Below are positions 23,506 to 36,064 of a DNA stretch of 64,000 bases, piece after piece. The position numbers and the translations under genes are program-made. Below the pieces are notes generated by a model that was not told the DNA's origin, did no database searches, and was given only the letters and a program-made list of their open reading frames with translations. How positions within the stretch are numbered: position 1 is the stretch's first letter; each line of letters opens with the position of its first letter. Origin of the DNA: Chionoecetes opilio (lineage: Eukaryota > Arthropoda > Malacostraca > Decapoda > Majidae). The DNA lies in the NCBI GenBank assembly GCA_016584305.1, contig JACEEZ010018248.1, forward strand, positions 56,426 through 120,425, in the 5' to 3' direction.

Positions 23506-23759
23506 TATTCTTTCCGTTTCTCGTACCAAATATCACAAAAGTTACTATTTTTTTTCAACGTCACATACTTCATCTACTCTATCATGCATTTGTTTTGACT
23601 CTCTTATACATGCCCTACTACTAATACTACTTCTACTGCCCTACTATGCTACTACTGGCACTGTGAGAGATTGTTGTCCTTATAGGCACATATGTTTATC
23701 CCTACATTTATATTTCATGCATGCACCTTTCTGCTAATCATGCAATTATTTAAAGTTAT
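23506..23759. other. Anonymous sequence before LTR
   Basis: No recognised feature. Confidence 0.4.
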
Positions 23760-24206
23760 TGTTATGACGTGTCACGTCCATGACGACGCCCGTGCCACGT
23801 CTACAACATACCACATAGAGGGCAGCACCTCCTGGACGGCCACACCTTTTATGCCAGGGCGGGCACCCCCGGACGGGCACTCCCTGCCTCGCCCTGCCTA
23901 TGCTGACGCCAAGACGCCAGAGCAAGTCATAGACCGTTCGTGTGAGGACGTATTGTGGAAGTGACTCATAGACATTAAGGATATAATACCTCTTGTGCAT
24001 TAATAAGAATCAGGACATTTCTTACATCGAGCTGTATAAGGTCGATACATGTGCTGTGAATTAATAATAATAACCAATGACCCCACCTTGTATTTGTTAA
24101 CCCGGTTACCCATAACTATACGTTGTGTACCGCTCGGCAACTAATCCCCCTTACACGAACAAGTAAGTATGTGTTACTTCGTGCCAGGACTTGCATGAAG
24201 CTAACA
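23760..24206 (+). mobile_element. Putative 5' LTR of retrotransposon A
   Basis: The 447-bp segment starts TGTTATGACG and ends GAAGCTAACA, so it has TGTTA…TAACA inverted termini. The next bases, 'tttttggtggaaatcggtg', have the look of a primer-binding site. It lies 1.2 kb upstream of gag. No second copy exists in the window, consistent with the 3' truncation of this element. Confidence 0.6.
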
Positions 24207-25153
24207 TTTTTGGTGGAAATCGGTGAGATTGGACTGTTCCAGTGATTATAAATATTATAACAAGGTGGTACATTGCACAAAACAAAAATACATACATTTT
24301 GATTCAAGACGATAAATTGTGGTACGAGAACTTTGAGCGAAGTTAAGTGACAAACGGAGGAGTGACAGTGACTTTGGGGAGCACCTAGAGGAAAAAGATC
24401 GGTTTGTTTATCTTAACCAGTAACCGCGCCACACCCTAACCGCGACCATTTCCTTCACCCCTCAACTACCTGCCTTCACTCTTAACCTACGCCTCGCTCC
24501 ACTTTTACTCGACTCCACTTCCCAACGTTTATTTCTCTACACTTAATTAAACGGTTCTATGCAAGAGATATAAGCGTAAGTAACAAGAAGCTTCCTGTTT
24601 GCTGAAGAATGAAGGTGCATTAAACCCCTTCAAACACTACTTCGTGATCAAGATTGTCGAAGAAACAAGACTTAGCAACAGCTCCCTGTGAAGGAAGGAA
24701 GGACGTTGGCTTGGTTGTCATCGACTCAGTCCCGGCTCATCCCCCCGTCGCCCCGCCTCCACTTCAAGACTCACGGTCGGGGAGCGTGCCACACCCCACC
24801 CTGGCTGGCCTGATCTCCTGGACCTCAACCACACCCACCCGCCTCCTACCTTGGATGCTGGTTTCACTTCAAGGAAGAATCTTCTGCTTCAACGCTAATA
24901 TACTTAGGTGAGATTAAACATGCATATGAGCTGACACTTCATTGAAATTTAATTAATTACACCACTTGTTGCACATTAATTTGCTAGTGATTAATTCATT
25001 TCACATTTTATTGATTAATATCCATGGATTTATATCCATGTTAAGAGAAATAAGATATATTTCATGGGACGGTTCTAAATGATTTAATATAATCTCATCA
25101 ATACTATTATTGCTATTATTTCATTTTTAGTAATTTTTAGTATATTAAAATAT

Positions 25154-25202
<49 letters not shown>

Positions 25203-25376
25203 TCTGTAAAATGTACTTTTCTTATTTGTGATAACCAACACATTCAACGATAAGGCTGTAGATGCACCTGAGAAATAGTACTCACGTTCTATAATTGCGG
25301 TAATAATAATTATTATATGCATTAATTATTATTTTAATTTTATTACGCAATTTACTACTGATTCTACCTATAGTTT
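24207..25376 (+). other. Leader of retrotransposon A
   Basis: Non-coding region between LTR and gag. 24400-24540 is C-rich and 25155-25200 is a (TA)n tract. I see no ORF of note. Confidence 0.5.
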
Positions 25377-26350
25377 ATGGATCAAAAACCTAATATTGAT
25401 CTTTTAAGTGAGGAATTTGCTAAACTCTGTGGTGAAAATCAATCCACATTAATTGACGATAACACTGAGACACATGAAGGTGTTGAATCTGATTTTGAGA
25501 AAGTAGTGATAGCCCTCCCTCGTGTTCTGCGTAGCGGTTCGCAAAACTTCAGGCTTCCATCTGCATCTTTTAACCCTCTTTACCTCAGCCCCCACTAACA
25601 AGCATGTCTCCTCCGGCCGGAGTAGGTAGCACCGGAGCAGGTAGTAGTAGTTATGTTCCTTCAAATCCTCAACCACAGGCAGCTGGACCGATTAAGTTAT
25701 TACCTACCAGCGCGTCTGTCAGGCCCTTTTCGAGAGTTGATGTAGATTACACAGCCCGAGAGTATATTGCCATGTGCGAGGACGTAATGGCTAATTAATT
25801 TATTACTGATGCGTGTGACAAAATTTCATTTGTTCGCTCACGTTTACAGCCAGGCTCACGTGCTGCACACCTCATGCAAGCCAGTGATTTTACGGAACCC
25901 CAAGCGAACAAAGATTACCAAACCTTTCGTTCTAATTTTCTAGAATCCTTTGGAAGTAACGCAAAGCATAGTTTAGTGAACGGAGTGAATTTAGCTGTTG
26001 AGACTTTGCTAAGCGGTGCTGCTACCACTGATTTGTTAGATGCACAGGTGGAAGCTAATCGGATGTCGGGAGATTTCATCCAGTATTTGCAGGAGAATGG
26101 CTGGACACAGGGAGATAGCATTTCACTTAGTAACAAATCGCAAATTCCTTGAATTCTTTGCATACATAATGTTGCTAAGAGGTACCTTCCGGAAAAACTC
26201 TCTGTCTCTAAATTATAGTCCCCAAGAAGTACTGCATGATTTTGTATTGCAATTAAAAACCAAAATAGAAGAGAAAGATGGTAACATACAAACAACGGTG
26301 TCATCTGTAGCCACTACTCAGCCTGATGTAGGGCTATATGCAAGAATGCT
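25377..26350 (+). pseudogene. Retrotransposon A gag (capsid region), broken
   Basis: The first frame starts at ATG 25377 with an acidic N-terminus and stops at 25598. A capsid-like region follows in another frame (25604-26152) with 'RPFSRVDVDYTAREYIAMCE', an in-frame TAA at about 25796, then 'YQTFRSNFLESFGSNAKHSL'. It shifts again after 'NGWTQGDSISLSN'. The pattern (short helical motifs before a zinc knuckle and protease) fits Ty3/gypsy gag. At least two frameshifts and one stop make it non-functional. Confidence 0.7.
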
Positions 26351-26359
26351 CGTCAAATC

Positions 26360-27010
26360 CCGGCAGGTGGAGATTCCCCACAGTCGTATCTCCACCGGTG
26401 GGATCTTCAAGAAATGCCCGACCGGTGGATATTTGACAGTCGTACCAACACAAGCGGTGGCTGCAAAAGCAGGCGTACCAACACAAGCGAGTCCAAGGCG
26501 GCATCAGTATTTTGACTGTTTTACACCTATCTAATTCCTTTTACTAGCCTAATTTATAATTTCTGCCATTAAAATAATAGCTTAGTTAGTGTTCGCCATT
26601 TGTCTGAGGTGTTGGTGTAGAAAAAATGGGCCCGAGTGATGCGTGCGAGTACATTTGAACGGCCCGCCACCACTGCTTCACACAATGGCTGACCTCCCAC
26701 CTCCACCGCCGCCCGGCTTCCTGACAAGGTAACACACCTATATAAGGCCTCCTGGACCTGATTTTACCTTAATTATGACACGTGTGCATTCACGAGGTAT
26801 GCATGTTACTCTCGGTTGTGTTGAAAACTCACCTGTAATGGTCTGGGAAGAAATAGAATGGAATAAGTGCACAGCGGGATGGAGGTGGGATGTGCAAGCC
26901 ACTGCATGGTGAACGCAGTCAGCTGACTCAAACCTCCACTCGTTGCGTTGTCCCTGCTTACCGCGCCTCGATGCAACGGGTCGACAAAATGTCTTGCATA
27001 TGGGCCGTAG
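26360..27010 (+). other. Non-gag segment inside retrotransposon A
   Basis: Between the capsid-like block and the zinc knuckle lie ~650 bp without gag character. They include a short direct repeat of 'cgtaccaacacaagcg' (26444, 26473) and inverted 'ccaccggtggg' motifs. It could be an insertion, but no terminal repeats or target duplication are clear. Confidence 0.35.
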
Positions 27011-27019
27011 CCGGTAGGG

Positions 27020-27985
27020 ATAGAGATGTATCTTATACAACAGTTGCGGCCATCCCTAGTTCTCAACAAAGACTTATCTTTACATGCCATTATTGTCAAA
27101 AAGAAGGACACGCTGCAAATAGGTGTTTTATTAAAGCTAAGGAACGTCAACGACAAAGAAAACTTGAAGCCGCCTCAAGGCAATTACCTGCTTCAAGAAA
27201 CTCAGACGGAAACATAACCTCTACTGGTACACATGATCGCGCACGATCGACGACTGCTAACCGTAATCCCCCAAAGACAGGGCAATACTGGTTCTGGAAA
27301 CACTGCTGTTTCCCCCGGTGCGGCACAAAATCCTTCCTACTGTGTTGTCCATGAGTGTAAGTTACGGACACTCTACGGAGAATTGCTATTCGGTTTCAAA
27401 TTTAAAGATTCGAATGCGTCTGTACCGCAATAACACTCAGTCGGGGGAAGCCGCACGCCCAGCACAAACCAGACCAGGCTAGTAAATACAACTGGTATAA
27501 TTGATAATACTGCAACTTGGTTGAATGACAGAAACATTTTCTCATCTTTAATTGCCGCTTGCAGTCAAGCCAATATTTTGGCTCTACCAACCAGATTAGG
27601 ATCCGTGAGAGCATCGTTCGCGGTAGACACAGGCGCAGCTGTTAACGTGCTATCCGAGAAGGCTTACCTTGCACTAAAACGCGCGTCACGTGGCAGCCGC
27701 TGGCCTCTTAAACCAAACGATCTCAATCTAATGGGAGTTACTAGCGATCTTCTTAATATATTAGGAGTTGTTCGTCTGCCCGTTAGGTTGGGAAAAGGTA
27801 CGCCTACTATTCGTTTGAACTTTTACGTGGCTTCTAATTTTACGTTGCCCTCGGACGGATTATTGGGTTTAGCTTCTTTAAGAGCTAACCGGATGATATT
27901 ACATCCAGAAACAAATACCATAAAATTCTTAGGGAGGAATTTTAAAGCAATGGAACAACCCATTTGCTTTAACTTCCCACAATAA
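27020..27985 (+). pseudogene. Retrotransposon A zinc knuckle and aspartic protease
   Basis: A CCHC knuckle (CHYCQKEGHAANRC) lies at about 27080-27125. The protease follows in a different frame (27521-27985): FAVDTGAAVNVLSEKAYL carries the DTGA catalytic motif, and a second-half segment reads LPSDGLLGLASLRANRMIL. The protease frame itself is intact over ~155 residues. 27986-28265 encodes the usual spacer before RT ('IPHRTAMHIPVSVPNTTVG'), after which the element ends abruptly without RT. Confidence 0.85.
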
Positions 27986-28265
27986 GGTAGTTCTTTCTAA
28001 TGCACCAACCGTTCCTGGTGTTCAGATTTTTACTGATGAATTAATAGAGGGAACACCGCCTAAATCTGAAACGAATTCGCGCGTAGACTTTGCTAATACC
28101 CTGCCTACAAATTCGTTTCATCAAACAACGGTAACTGACCCTAAGGAAATGTGGAAAGTCGTAAAGGCCACGGTAATTGGTAATCATGTTATTCCCCACC
28201 GTACGGCAATGCACATTCCTGTATCAGTCCCAAATACCACCGTGGGTTGTGACATCTGTATAGAA

Positions 28266-29290
28266 GGCCCTCTATACATCTCTATACACACCACCGCTCT
28301 CGCCAACCTGACTCGCTCCGCCTGCCTTTCTTCACCGCTATACTACGCCCCCGAATTCTCCTCCAAGAAGCGTGCACTCGCCTGTAGGAGCCACAGGGTG
28401 GAGGAAACCATCGGAATTTGATGGAAAAGTGTCGTGGGAGGCATACTTGGCTCAGTTTGAGTTAGTAGCGGATGCACAAGGTTGGGGCGTGGCTGAGCGC
28501 GCACTGCAACTTGTTGCCAGCCTCCAGGGGGCGGCGTTGGAAGTCCTTGGACACCTAACATCAGCCCAACGCATGGATTACTACCGTGTGGTGGAGGCTC
28601 TGAAGAGGAGATTTGGCCATCACCAGCAGGCCGACGTATACCGTGCTCGCCTTAAAGGCCGAGTGCGGGCTAAGGGCGAGCCTTTACCTCAGGTGGCGCA
28701 GGACATCGAGACGCTCGTCCGCCGTGCCTATTCTGTCGCTTGTGAGGACATGGTGGAAGAGTTGACGATGGACCACTTTGTCGATGCGCTGCAGAATAGA
28801 GAATTACAGCTTTACATCAAGTAGGCCCACCCGAAGGACGTAAGGGAAGCGCTGGCGAGGGCCCTAGAGTTGGAGGCGTTCATGCGCACCTCTGTGGGCG
28901 GCGTGAGCACCATGGCACCGGCGAAACCCTTCCCCACCCACGAGTTCAAGGCCAGGCGTGTTGAGGCGCCCAGCCCACCCAGGAGGAAGCCACCGACTTA
29001 TGAACGCTCGAGTCCCGGCGGGACCCGAGGCCCCTGCTGGGGATGTGGCCAAAAGGGGCATTGGCTGTACCAGTGTACGAGGGGACGAAGGTCACGTTCC
29101 CTCGAGAGACCGGCACCAAACGCTTTCCAGCACTGTTGCAAAAGTTGCGGGGAATATGGTCACTTCTCCATCGTCTGCCCCTGGCCGAAGGACGTCGAGC
29201 AGGCGGGAAACGAGGGGCCGCTGGCAGGAGGGGCAGCAAGCCAGCCGGTGTCCCGAGGGCCCCTTGCGATTTAAGTTGCCGTCGCGCCTC
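28266..29290 (+). pseudogene. Retrotransposon B gag with two zinc knuckles
   Basis: Gypsy-type gag. The capsid portion spans 28372-28824 (e.g. 'FDGKVSWEAYLAQFELVADA', 'RRFGHHQQADVYRARLKGR'). It is interrupted by an in-frame TAG at 28822 and resumes in the same frame to 29274. Two CCHC knuckles follow: CWGCGQKGHWLYQC and CKSCGEYGHFSIVC. No LTR or leader precedes it; the sequence fuses to retrotransposon A at about 28265. GC-rich codon use contrasts with the AT-rich retrotransposon A. Confidence 0.88.
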
Positions 29291-30091
29291 AACCGCGGCA
29301 GTTCGGGTGCAAGGAACTGTCGATGGGCAACCCTGCCAGTTGACTGTAGATACAGGCGTCAGGAACTTGTGGAAGGACGTTACCTGCCTGAAGCCACCCA
29401 ACGACTATGTGGCGTGACGGGGCACTGTACATCTCTGAAAGGGCCAGTGAGCGTGGAAATCAGCGTAGGGAGCAGTGAAGTGACGCTGCCTGTTTACGTC
29501 GCCGCGATGGAGGACTCTTGTCTCCTCGGCCTGGACTACCTGACGCAGGCAAGGCCGTGTGTCGATCTGGGGAAGAAGCTGTTAAGGGTAGGCGAGGAAG
29601 AGCTGCATTTGTTCCCAGGTGACGCCCCTGCAAATGTAGTGGCCGTGGAGAGAGTGCGTCTGGCCCCGAAACCCGAGACACAAGTGCCCTGTTGGCCGAG
29701 TCGCTGGATGAAGGTTTCAGCTGGTATGGTGGAGTCAACAGAGCGCCTGAGGCCGGTTGAGGGCGTGATACAGGAGGAGGAGCGGCAGAAGAGCGAGACA
29801 GCGGCCATAGAGGGCTCCCTGCCTGTGCACTTAACCAGTCTGGCAGCGAGGAGCGGCTCTCATCTCACCCCAAAAGAACGTGTGAGGATGGAGGACACCC
29901 TACGAGAGTTCGCCGAGGTCTTCAGTGAGGGTGATACAGACCTGGGCCACACGGGGCTCGTAAAGCACCATGTCAAGACTGGCAACGCCCCTCCGATCAA
30001 GCACGCCCCCCGAAGAATTGGACCTGCCAAGCGTGAGGAAATGCAGCGGGCCGTGGCGGAGTTGCAGGCGCAAGGGGTAGTAGAGATCTGA
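29291..30091 (+). pseudogene. Retrotransposon B protease and PR-RT linker
   Basis: The active-site region (GQPCQLTVDTGV, about 29320-29355) reads in a different frame from the rest and has DTGV where DTGA/S is usual. The downstream part ('SSEVTLPVYVAAMEDSCLLG', 29460 on) is in the longer frame that ends at a stop at 30089. That frame also carries 'GLVKHHVKTGNAPPIKHAPR', the segment preceding RT. Confidence 0.85.
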
Positions 30092-31200
30092 CAGCCCGTG
30101 GTCATCAGCTGTGGTGCTGGTGACGAAGAAGGACGGCTCACGCCGCTTCTGTGTGGATTATCGGGCGCTTAATGATCTCACAGTTAAAGACTCTTACCCC
30201 TTGCCGCGTATCGACGACACACTCGATGCGCTCGCCGGTGCGCGCTGGTTCTCCACGCTCGATCTCAAATCTGGTTACCATCAGGTGGAAATGGCAGAGG
30301 AGGACAAGGCCAAAACTGCTTTCTCCTTCGGGCAAGGCCTCTGGCAGTTCACGTTGATGCCGTTCGGGCTGTGCAACGCCCCTAGCTGTTTCGAGCGCCT
30401 CATGGAGAGAGTGCTGAAAGGGACGCACTGGAAAACGGCGCTCGTGTACATCGATGACGTCATCGTGTTTGGAGGCACGTTCGAGGAGGAGCTGGAACGG
30501 CTGAGAGAGGTGCTACGACGGCTGAGGGCTGCCAATCTTAAGCTCAGCCCTGAAAAGTGCCTCCTCTTCCAGCCAGAGGTGCCGTTCCTGGGGCATGTCG
30601 TTGGATGCGACGGTGTAAGGACGGACCCGCAGAAGGTGGCAGCGGTGCGGGAGTGGCCTGTCCCTACCAGTGTGGCGGCGGTACGCAGCTTTCTGGGCCT
30701 GTGCACTTACTACCGTCGTTTCGTGCAGGAATTTGCCCAGGTTGCCTCTCCTCTCCACCACCTTACGAGAAAGGGGGCACGTTTTGAGTGGAACGGGCAG
30801 TGTCAGGAGGCCTTCGACTGCCTGAAGAAGGCGTTGGTGGAGGCCCCGGTGTTGCCTTATCCTGACCCCGCCAGCCCCTACTTGCTGGACACGGACGCTA
30901 GTGCTGACGGGTTGGGCGGTGTTCTCTCTCAACTAAAGGACGGGAAGGAGCACGTAGTGGCGTTTTACAGTACAAAGCTCTCCAGGCCCGAGAGAAATTA
31001 TTGTGGTACCAGAAAAGAACTGTTAGCTGTGGTAGAGCATGGAGTACTTTCACTCGTACCTTTATGGCGCCAGGTTCACAGTCAGGACGGATCACGCGGC
31101 CCTGCGGTGGTTAAAAACACTTAAAGTACCTGAAGGCCAGCTAGCTCGGTGGCTGGACAGTTTAACTACGAGGTGCAACACCGCCCTGGTCGCGTGCATA
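30092..31200 (+). pseudogene. Retrotransposon B reverse transcriptase and RNase H
   Basis: The RT runs almost intact in one frame (30111-31030) with VTKKDGSRRFCVDYRALN, FSTLDLKSGYHQV, LMPFGLCNAPSCFERLM and catalytic YIDD (about 30448-30459). RNase H begins with LLDTDASADGLGGVLSQ (first Asp) and ELLAVVEH (Glu). A frameshift near 31037 moves the RTDHAALRWL block (Asp) to another frame, and a further shift near 31150 returns to the integrase frame. It belongs to the Metaviridae lineage and is inactive as it stands. Confidence 0.95.
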
Positions 31201-32450
31201 ACAACGCTGACAGCCTTAGCCGCCGCCCGTGTGAGACAGGGTGTGCGCACTGCCTGAAGCAGGAGGAGCGCGTGGAGTGCCGGCGACTGCAGGTGACAAG
31301 CGAAGCCCAAGATGCCGGGGAAAGGTGGAAGCAGGACCAGGAAGTGGATGCTGAACTTGCTCCGCTAGTGCAGTGGATGACAGAGTCCGTTGAGAGGTCT
31401 GCCTGGCAGCGAGTGTCGCCTGAGAGTCCGTCTACCAAACACCTGTGGCAGCAGTGGGCAATGTTACGCCTACATAACGGTGTGTTGCAGCGGCGTTGGG
31501 TGAACGCACAGGGTCAGTCTAGTTTTTGGGTGGTGTTGGTGCCTCGCGCCCTGCGTCGCGATTTGCTACAAGAGGTACATGGGGGCGTCACTAGCGGACA
31601 CTTGGGTGAAAAGAAGACGCTCAGCAGGTTGCGCCAACGATTCTACTGGGTTAAAATGAGGCAAGACACGCAAGAGTGGTGTAGGGCTTGTGATATTTGC
31701 TGTGCTCGTAACGGACCAGTCAGGAAGACACGCGTTCCTCTACAGCGGTATCAGGTGGGCGCACCAATGGAGCGTGTAGCTGTGGACATCGCCGGGCCGT
31801 TCCCCGTCACCACACAGGGGAATCGCTTCATTTGCGTGATGATGGATTATTTCACCAAGTGGCCCGAGGCATACGCGCTCCCTAATCATGAAGCAACAAC
31901 AGTAGCGGGTGCCCTGGTAAACAACTTTTTCACCCGCTTTGGAGTGCCACAAGAACTGCACTCTGACCAGGGCAGAGAGTTCGAGTCTGGGGTGTTTCGA
32001 GAGTGCTGCCATTTGATGGGGATCAGGAAAACACGCACCACACCACTACGGCCCCAATCAGATGGTATGGTTGAGAGGTATAACAGGACACTCCTGCAGA
32101 AGGTGGCCAAATATTGCAGTGACGATCAGCGGGACTGGGACGCCAACCTACCAGTCTTGCTCATGGCATATCGCTCAGCTGAGCACGAGGCTACCGCTCA
32201 CACCCCTGCGAGACTGATGTTAGGCAGAGAACTGAGGAGGCTTCCCGTGGACTTGGCCACAGGGCACCCTCCGCAGGATGCCTAGACACCCCTAGCTACA
32301 AGCTTCGCCCAAGCCCTGCAGGAGAGAATGGTTAACGTGCATGCCCAGGAGCGCCGCCACTTGCGTGTGACTGGACACACCATGAAGGCACGCTACGACT
32401 CGCACACCCAAGGCAACTTACCAAGCGGAGGACAAGGTGTGTCTACATAA
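31201..32450 (+). pseudogene. Retrotransposon B integrase, N-terminal and core
   Basis: The HHCC zinc-binding region (EVHGGVTSGHLGE … CRACDIC, about 31570-31700) and the catalytic core with Asp in AVDIAGPF, Asp in LHSDQGREF and Glu in GMVERYNRTLL are all in one frame (31149-32285). A TAG ends the frame at 32285. C-terminal sequence continues to 32450, where the TA-flanked element interrupts it, and resumes at 35937. Confidence 0.95.
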
Positions 32451-32452
32451 TA

Positions 32453-35400
32453 GTCCATGAGCCAGGCCAGATATCGGTACCACCTGGGGTGACTAAACAC
32501 GAATGGTACTAAAATGTTTATAGAGTGACTGTAAATACATTAAGATATGATAGCCTTCCCGCACTGGTAGCTTAGTCTGATTTTTTGATGCAATGGGGGT
32601 GCTACCCATAAAAAAAGATTTTCAGCGTGACGCTCGGGGTTTTCCTCATTTTCTTTAAAATCAATCACACGATCGTTGCGAAACTTTGGACACCTATGTA
32701 GAATTTGATTCTCTACCAGAGTTGTTCCTAGGTATTTTTCAAATTTCCTCATATTTTGGGATTTACCCTAAAAAAATATAATTTTGGGTATTTTCCCATA
32801 AATCTGGAATAAATCCCTAAATATGGGAGAAATTGAAAAATATATTCTAACAGCTCTTGTAGCTAATTTGATTCTCTACAAGAGTTATTTCGAGTATATT
32901 TCAAGTTTCCCCATATTTAGGGTTTATTTCAATATTTGGTGATTTTTGGAGGATGCAGGTCTTATGAGATCTGTGTGTGGAAATCAGGTGTCATCGCAGA
33001 AGGATTCAAGGGTCAGGGGTGATGGGACGCCGGAGGTACAACAGAGCAGTTGAGGACTGCACAAGCTCGTGTATGACAGCACTGATGAGCGCTTGCATGG
33101 AAAGGCTTCCTTCCATGGCTAGATAGAAGAAAACCATTAAGGGGACAATACACCATTGGATGGAACACTGTAAAGGAAACATCAACAGTTCCACAGCAAT
33201 GTGTTCTCAGGGAACCATTTCAAGATCTGATGGAGAGTGAATCAGCATACAGATCCTGAAGCTCTTCAAAGTTTATTCTTGAGACCTAAGAATGAACACA
33301 ACCTACCAGGCCTTTCTGGATGTCCTACCTGACATGGTTGAGATAATGCTGACCTGGTCGAGCCTCCATGAGAAGGCAACTGGATGCTTCACTAGGAGCA
33401 ATCCGACAGCTGATACCGGGTGTTTGGACTATGAAAGAGTGAACTATGCCCGATTCCTGATATACTACTATGACATGATGTTCGAATGCCCCATTGACCA
33501 CCCAGAGATCCATGACACTTCATGCAAGGTGGCTTTTTCGGTTCCAGATCGGTAGCAAAGAATCCCTTTGGACGATTCCTGTGGACCAGACCATCGAAGA
33601 GAAGATCAACAAAAGACACCCAGACACCAGGGGGGCAAAAAAGGCTTCAGCCTGAAAGGTGGAGCTGTCGCCAGGTACTACTGAACATCGGAGGTATCGC
33701 AGCAGATACTTGACGGCAGTCAGGGCCATAGGTAGTAGGCCAAAAGTATACTGGATTCAGCCCCCCAGACCTACAGATGCCCAGGATTAGAAGAGATGAG
33801 GGGACGATGTCCAATCTTAGTTCAACTGATGGAGACCACTGGTGGAAACCCCTTCAACGCAGAGGCAAGAGATCGGCAGTTTGTCAACTGCGATACAGCA
33901 CCACCAGAAGTTGCAAAAGACTTCTAGGGGCCTAAGAATAGGCGAGGATGCATATCAATGCCTTCAAGGGAAGAGCGCCTGGGACGATACGCCAACCTAT
34001 ACAGTTTCATGACACGATGACGAAGACGAAAAAATGAGAAAACGTTTCAATACATCAGAATGACGCCCACGCTAACAAGGCCATGCCAAGGAGGCTATCT
34101 TGAAGGCTGGAACAGGAACCTATTTGGCCAGATGATCCTTGTGTGAGAACAGAAAGCTCAAAATGAGTGAGTCTTGGCTCATCCCCCTGGGGCCTTGCCA
34201 TGGGCACTTGCCAGCGGTGATGGTTATTCAGCCAAGACCAACAAGGTGCCCTAGCAAGGAGTTGGAGAGGAATGTTTCTCCTGCAGAGGTGATCCCGAGC
34301 CTCTGCTACCATAATTGATGGGATGAGCCTGGTCAGGACAATGCGGGAAACGACAACACTTTTTCACAGCTTGCAGGCACACAGCAATGAGGTCACTGTT
34401 GCCATCGAGGGTGCTTAAGAGCAGGCCGCATTGATGTTGTGTTTGACTCACAAGGGACATCATCAAGATGCAGAACGAGCCACAGAAGTGCAGGCACAGG
34501 ATCCATTTCAAGAACATTCAACCACTTTTGGGGCACAACATCCAGCAGTGGAGGAAAGTTACCGGTAGTTCTCCAACAAGGCAAGTCTCATCAAGTTCCT
34601 GGTAGAAGGAATTTTTGAAAAAAAACCACAGCACAGGGAAGAAGCCGAGGGCAGGAGCTGTATGTACATGTGAGCAGCTCTGCTTCAAGATCACCAAAGT
34701 AGCAGTGGGAAGAGCTCCTGAGATTAAGTCAAGTCAGAAGAAGCAGACACACGCCTCCTTCTTCATGCACTTCATGACAGCAGAATCTGGGACAAGTCTG
34801 TCATCATCACTGCAGAGGATAGAGTCATGGTCCTGTGTCTGGGCATGTGCCACAACAATCCCATCCCAACCTGTTCCAGAAGTGCGGGACGAAGAACCGG
34901 ACAAGATTCCTGGATATCACCACACGAGCCGTATACAAGGGGAGCAGCGTGTGTGATTCATTGATTGGTATGCATTGCCTTTACAGCTGTGATTTACCGT
35001 CAAGTGCATTCGCTGGCAGGGGAGATGACGACACTCAAGCAGGTGAAGATGGGACAAGACATACCAGGATGCTTTCCACGAACTGGGCGCTCATGGGAAG
35101 TGTTCCTGAACTCTTGAGAAGCTACAGGAAATCACTGCCACATTGTACTGCCATTACCCCACCACAACTGAGGTGAACAAGCTTAACCGGTATGAGCTGT
35201 TCTGTGCGAGGACGTGGAAGGGTGAGAGTTCAAGTCAACTCCCTCCGTGTTGAGGACTAGCCTCTTCATGCATGCATAGTGCAAAATACCAGGCTGCGAT
35301 CTGGAGGAGAAGTTGCAGAGCCAGCCAGTCTTGTTGCGAACCCAACAGACTGCGGCTGGAGGACAGATGCGGACGGCAAGGTGCTGTCAACTGGATGCGA

Positions 35401-35934
35401 GGCCTCACCAGCACCAGATGCTGTATGCAGACTACTGTCCTGCAAGTTGTGCGGTCATGGCGAACTCCCTAAGTGCACTTGCCTCAGAATGCTGAAGTGT
35501 ACGGACATGTGCAGGTTACAGACATGCCATGACAGGCTATTGAGAAGAGCCGTAGCCACAACAGTCAGATTCCGAGTCTGAGGCCTCTAGATGATATTGA
35601 GGAGGATTAAATTGGCCATATAGTAAGTACAAGGCCATGGCATGCTTAGTGTGTATTCTACAGGACTTGTATTAAAATGTGGACAATTACTATATTCATT
35701 TTAGTGACATTTGAGGCATTCCTGTCCCCAAATTTGACATTTTAAATTTTTTTCTTGAATTTTCGGTAGGGGTGTGTCTATTCAAGAAGTGATAACGACC
35801 ATTAAGCTTACCATGTGCAAGGGCTATCATGACAAAACATAAACTAGAGACATGTTAGCAAGCTACAAACACCTAAGAGAATTAGTCAACCCGGGTGGTA
35901 CCGATATCCCAAAATTCGGGTCTTGCTCATGGAC
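32453..35934 (+). mobile_element. 3482-bp TA-flanked DNA element inside integrase
   Basis: The inverted ends are GTCCATGAGC… (32453-32493) and its complement (35885-35934), sharing 'gatatcggtaccacc'. TA is duplicated at 32451-32452 and 35935-35936. Integrase-type coding lies on both outer sides. It contains the decayed gene at 33290-35581. I cannot assign a superfamily from the termini alone. Confidence 0.85.
33290..35581 (+). pseudogene. Decayed CXC-domain protein of a repetitive invertebrate family
   Basis: Fragments in several frames keep the order expected of a large family known to me as uncharacterised, multi-copy invertebrate proteins. They are FLDVLPDMVEIML … YARFLIYYYDMM (33292-33555), GSRSVAKNPFGRF and KDTQTPGG (33522-33640), a central FKITK-type block (34615-34800), CDSLIGMH with SAFAGRG (34950-35030) and a C-terminal cysteine-rich block SCKLCGHGELPKCTCLRM … CTDMCRLQTC (35440-35530) like a CXC/tesmin motif. 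Many stops and shifts interrupt it. It is the probable former product of the surrounding element; its biochemical role is unknown to me. Confidence 0.75.
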
Positions 35935-35936
35935 TA

Positions 35937-36050
35937 TAACCCTCGCAGAAAGAAGGTTCTCTCACCGAAGTTACAGAGCCCTGGGAGGGCCCGTATGAGT
36001 CCTCGAGGTCCTCTCTGAGGTCACGTACCGCATCGCCAGGGGGTGTTGTT
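35937..36050 (+). pseudogene. Retrotransposon B integrase C-terminus
   Basis: Downstream of the TA duplication the sequence encodes a YNPRRKKVLSPKLQSPW-type segment typical of gypsy integrase tails. It is followed by a poly(T) run at 36048-36064 that breaks the frame. Confidence 0.8.
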
Positions 36051-36064
36051 TTTTTTTTTTTTTT

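Noticed and set aside
26890..27354. Host zinc-finger gene
   Set aside because: The single CCHC knuckle sits between gag and protease of retrotransposon A, the expected nucleocapsid position.
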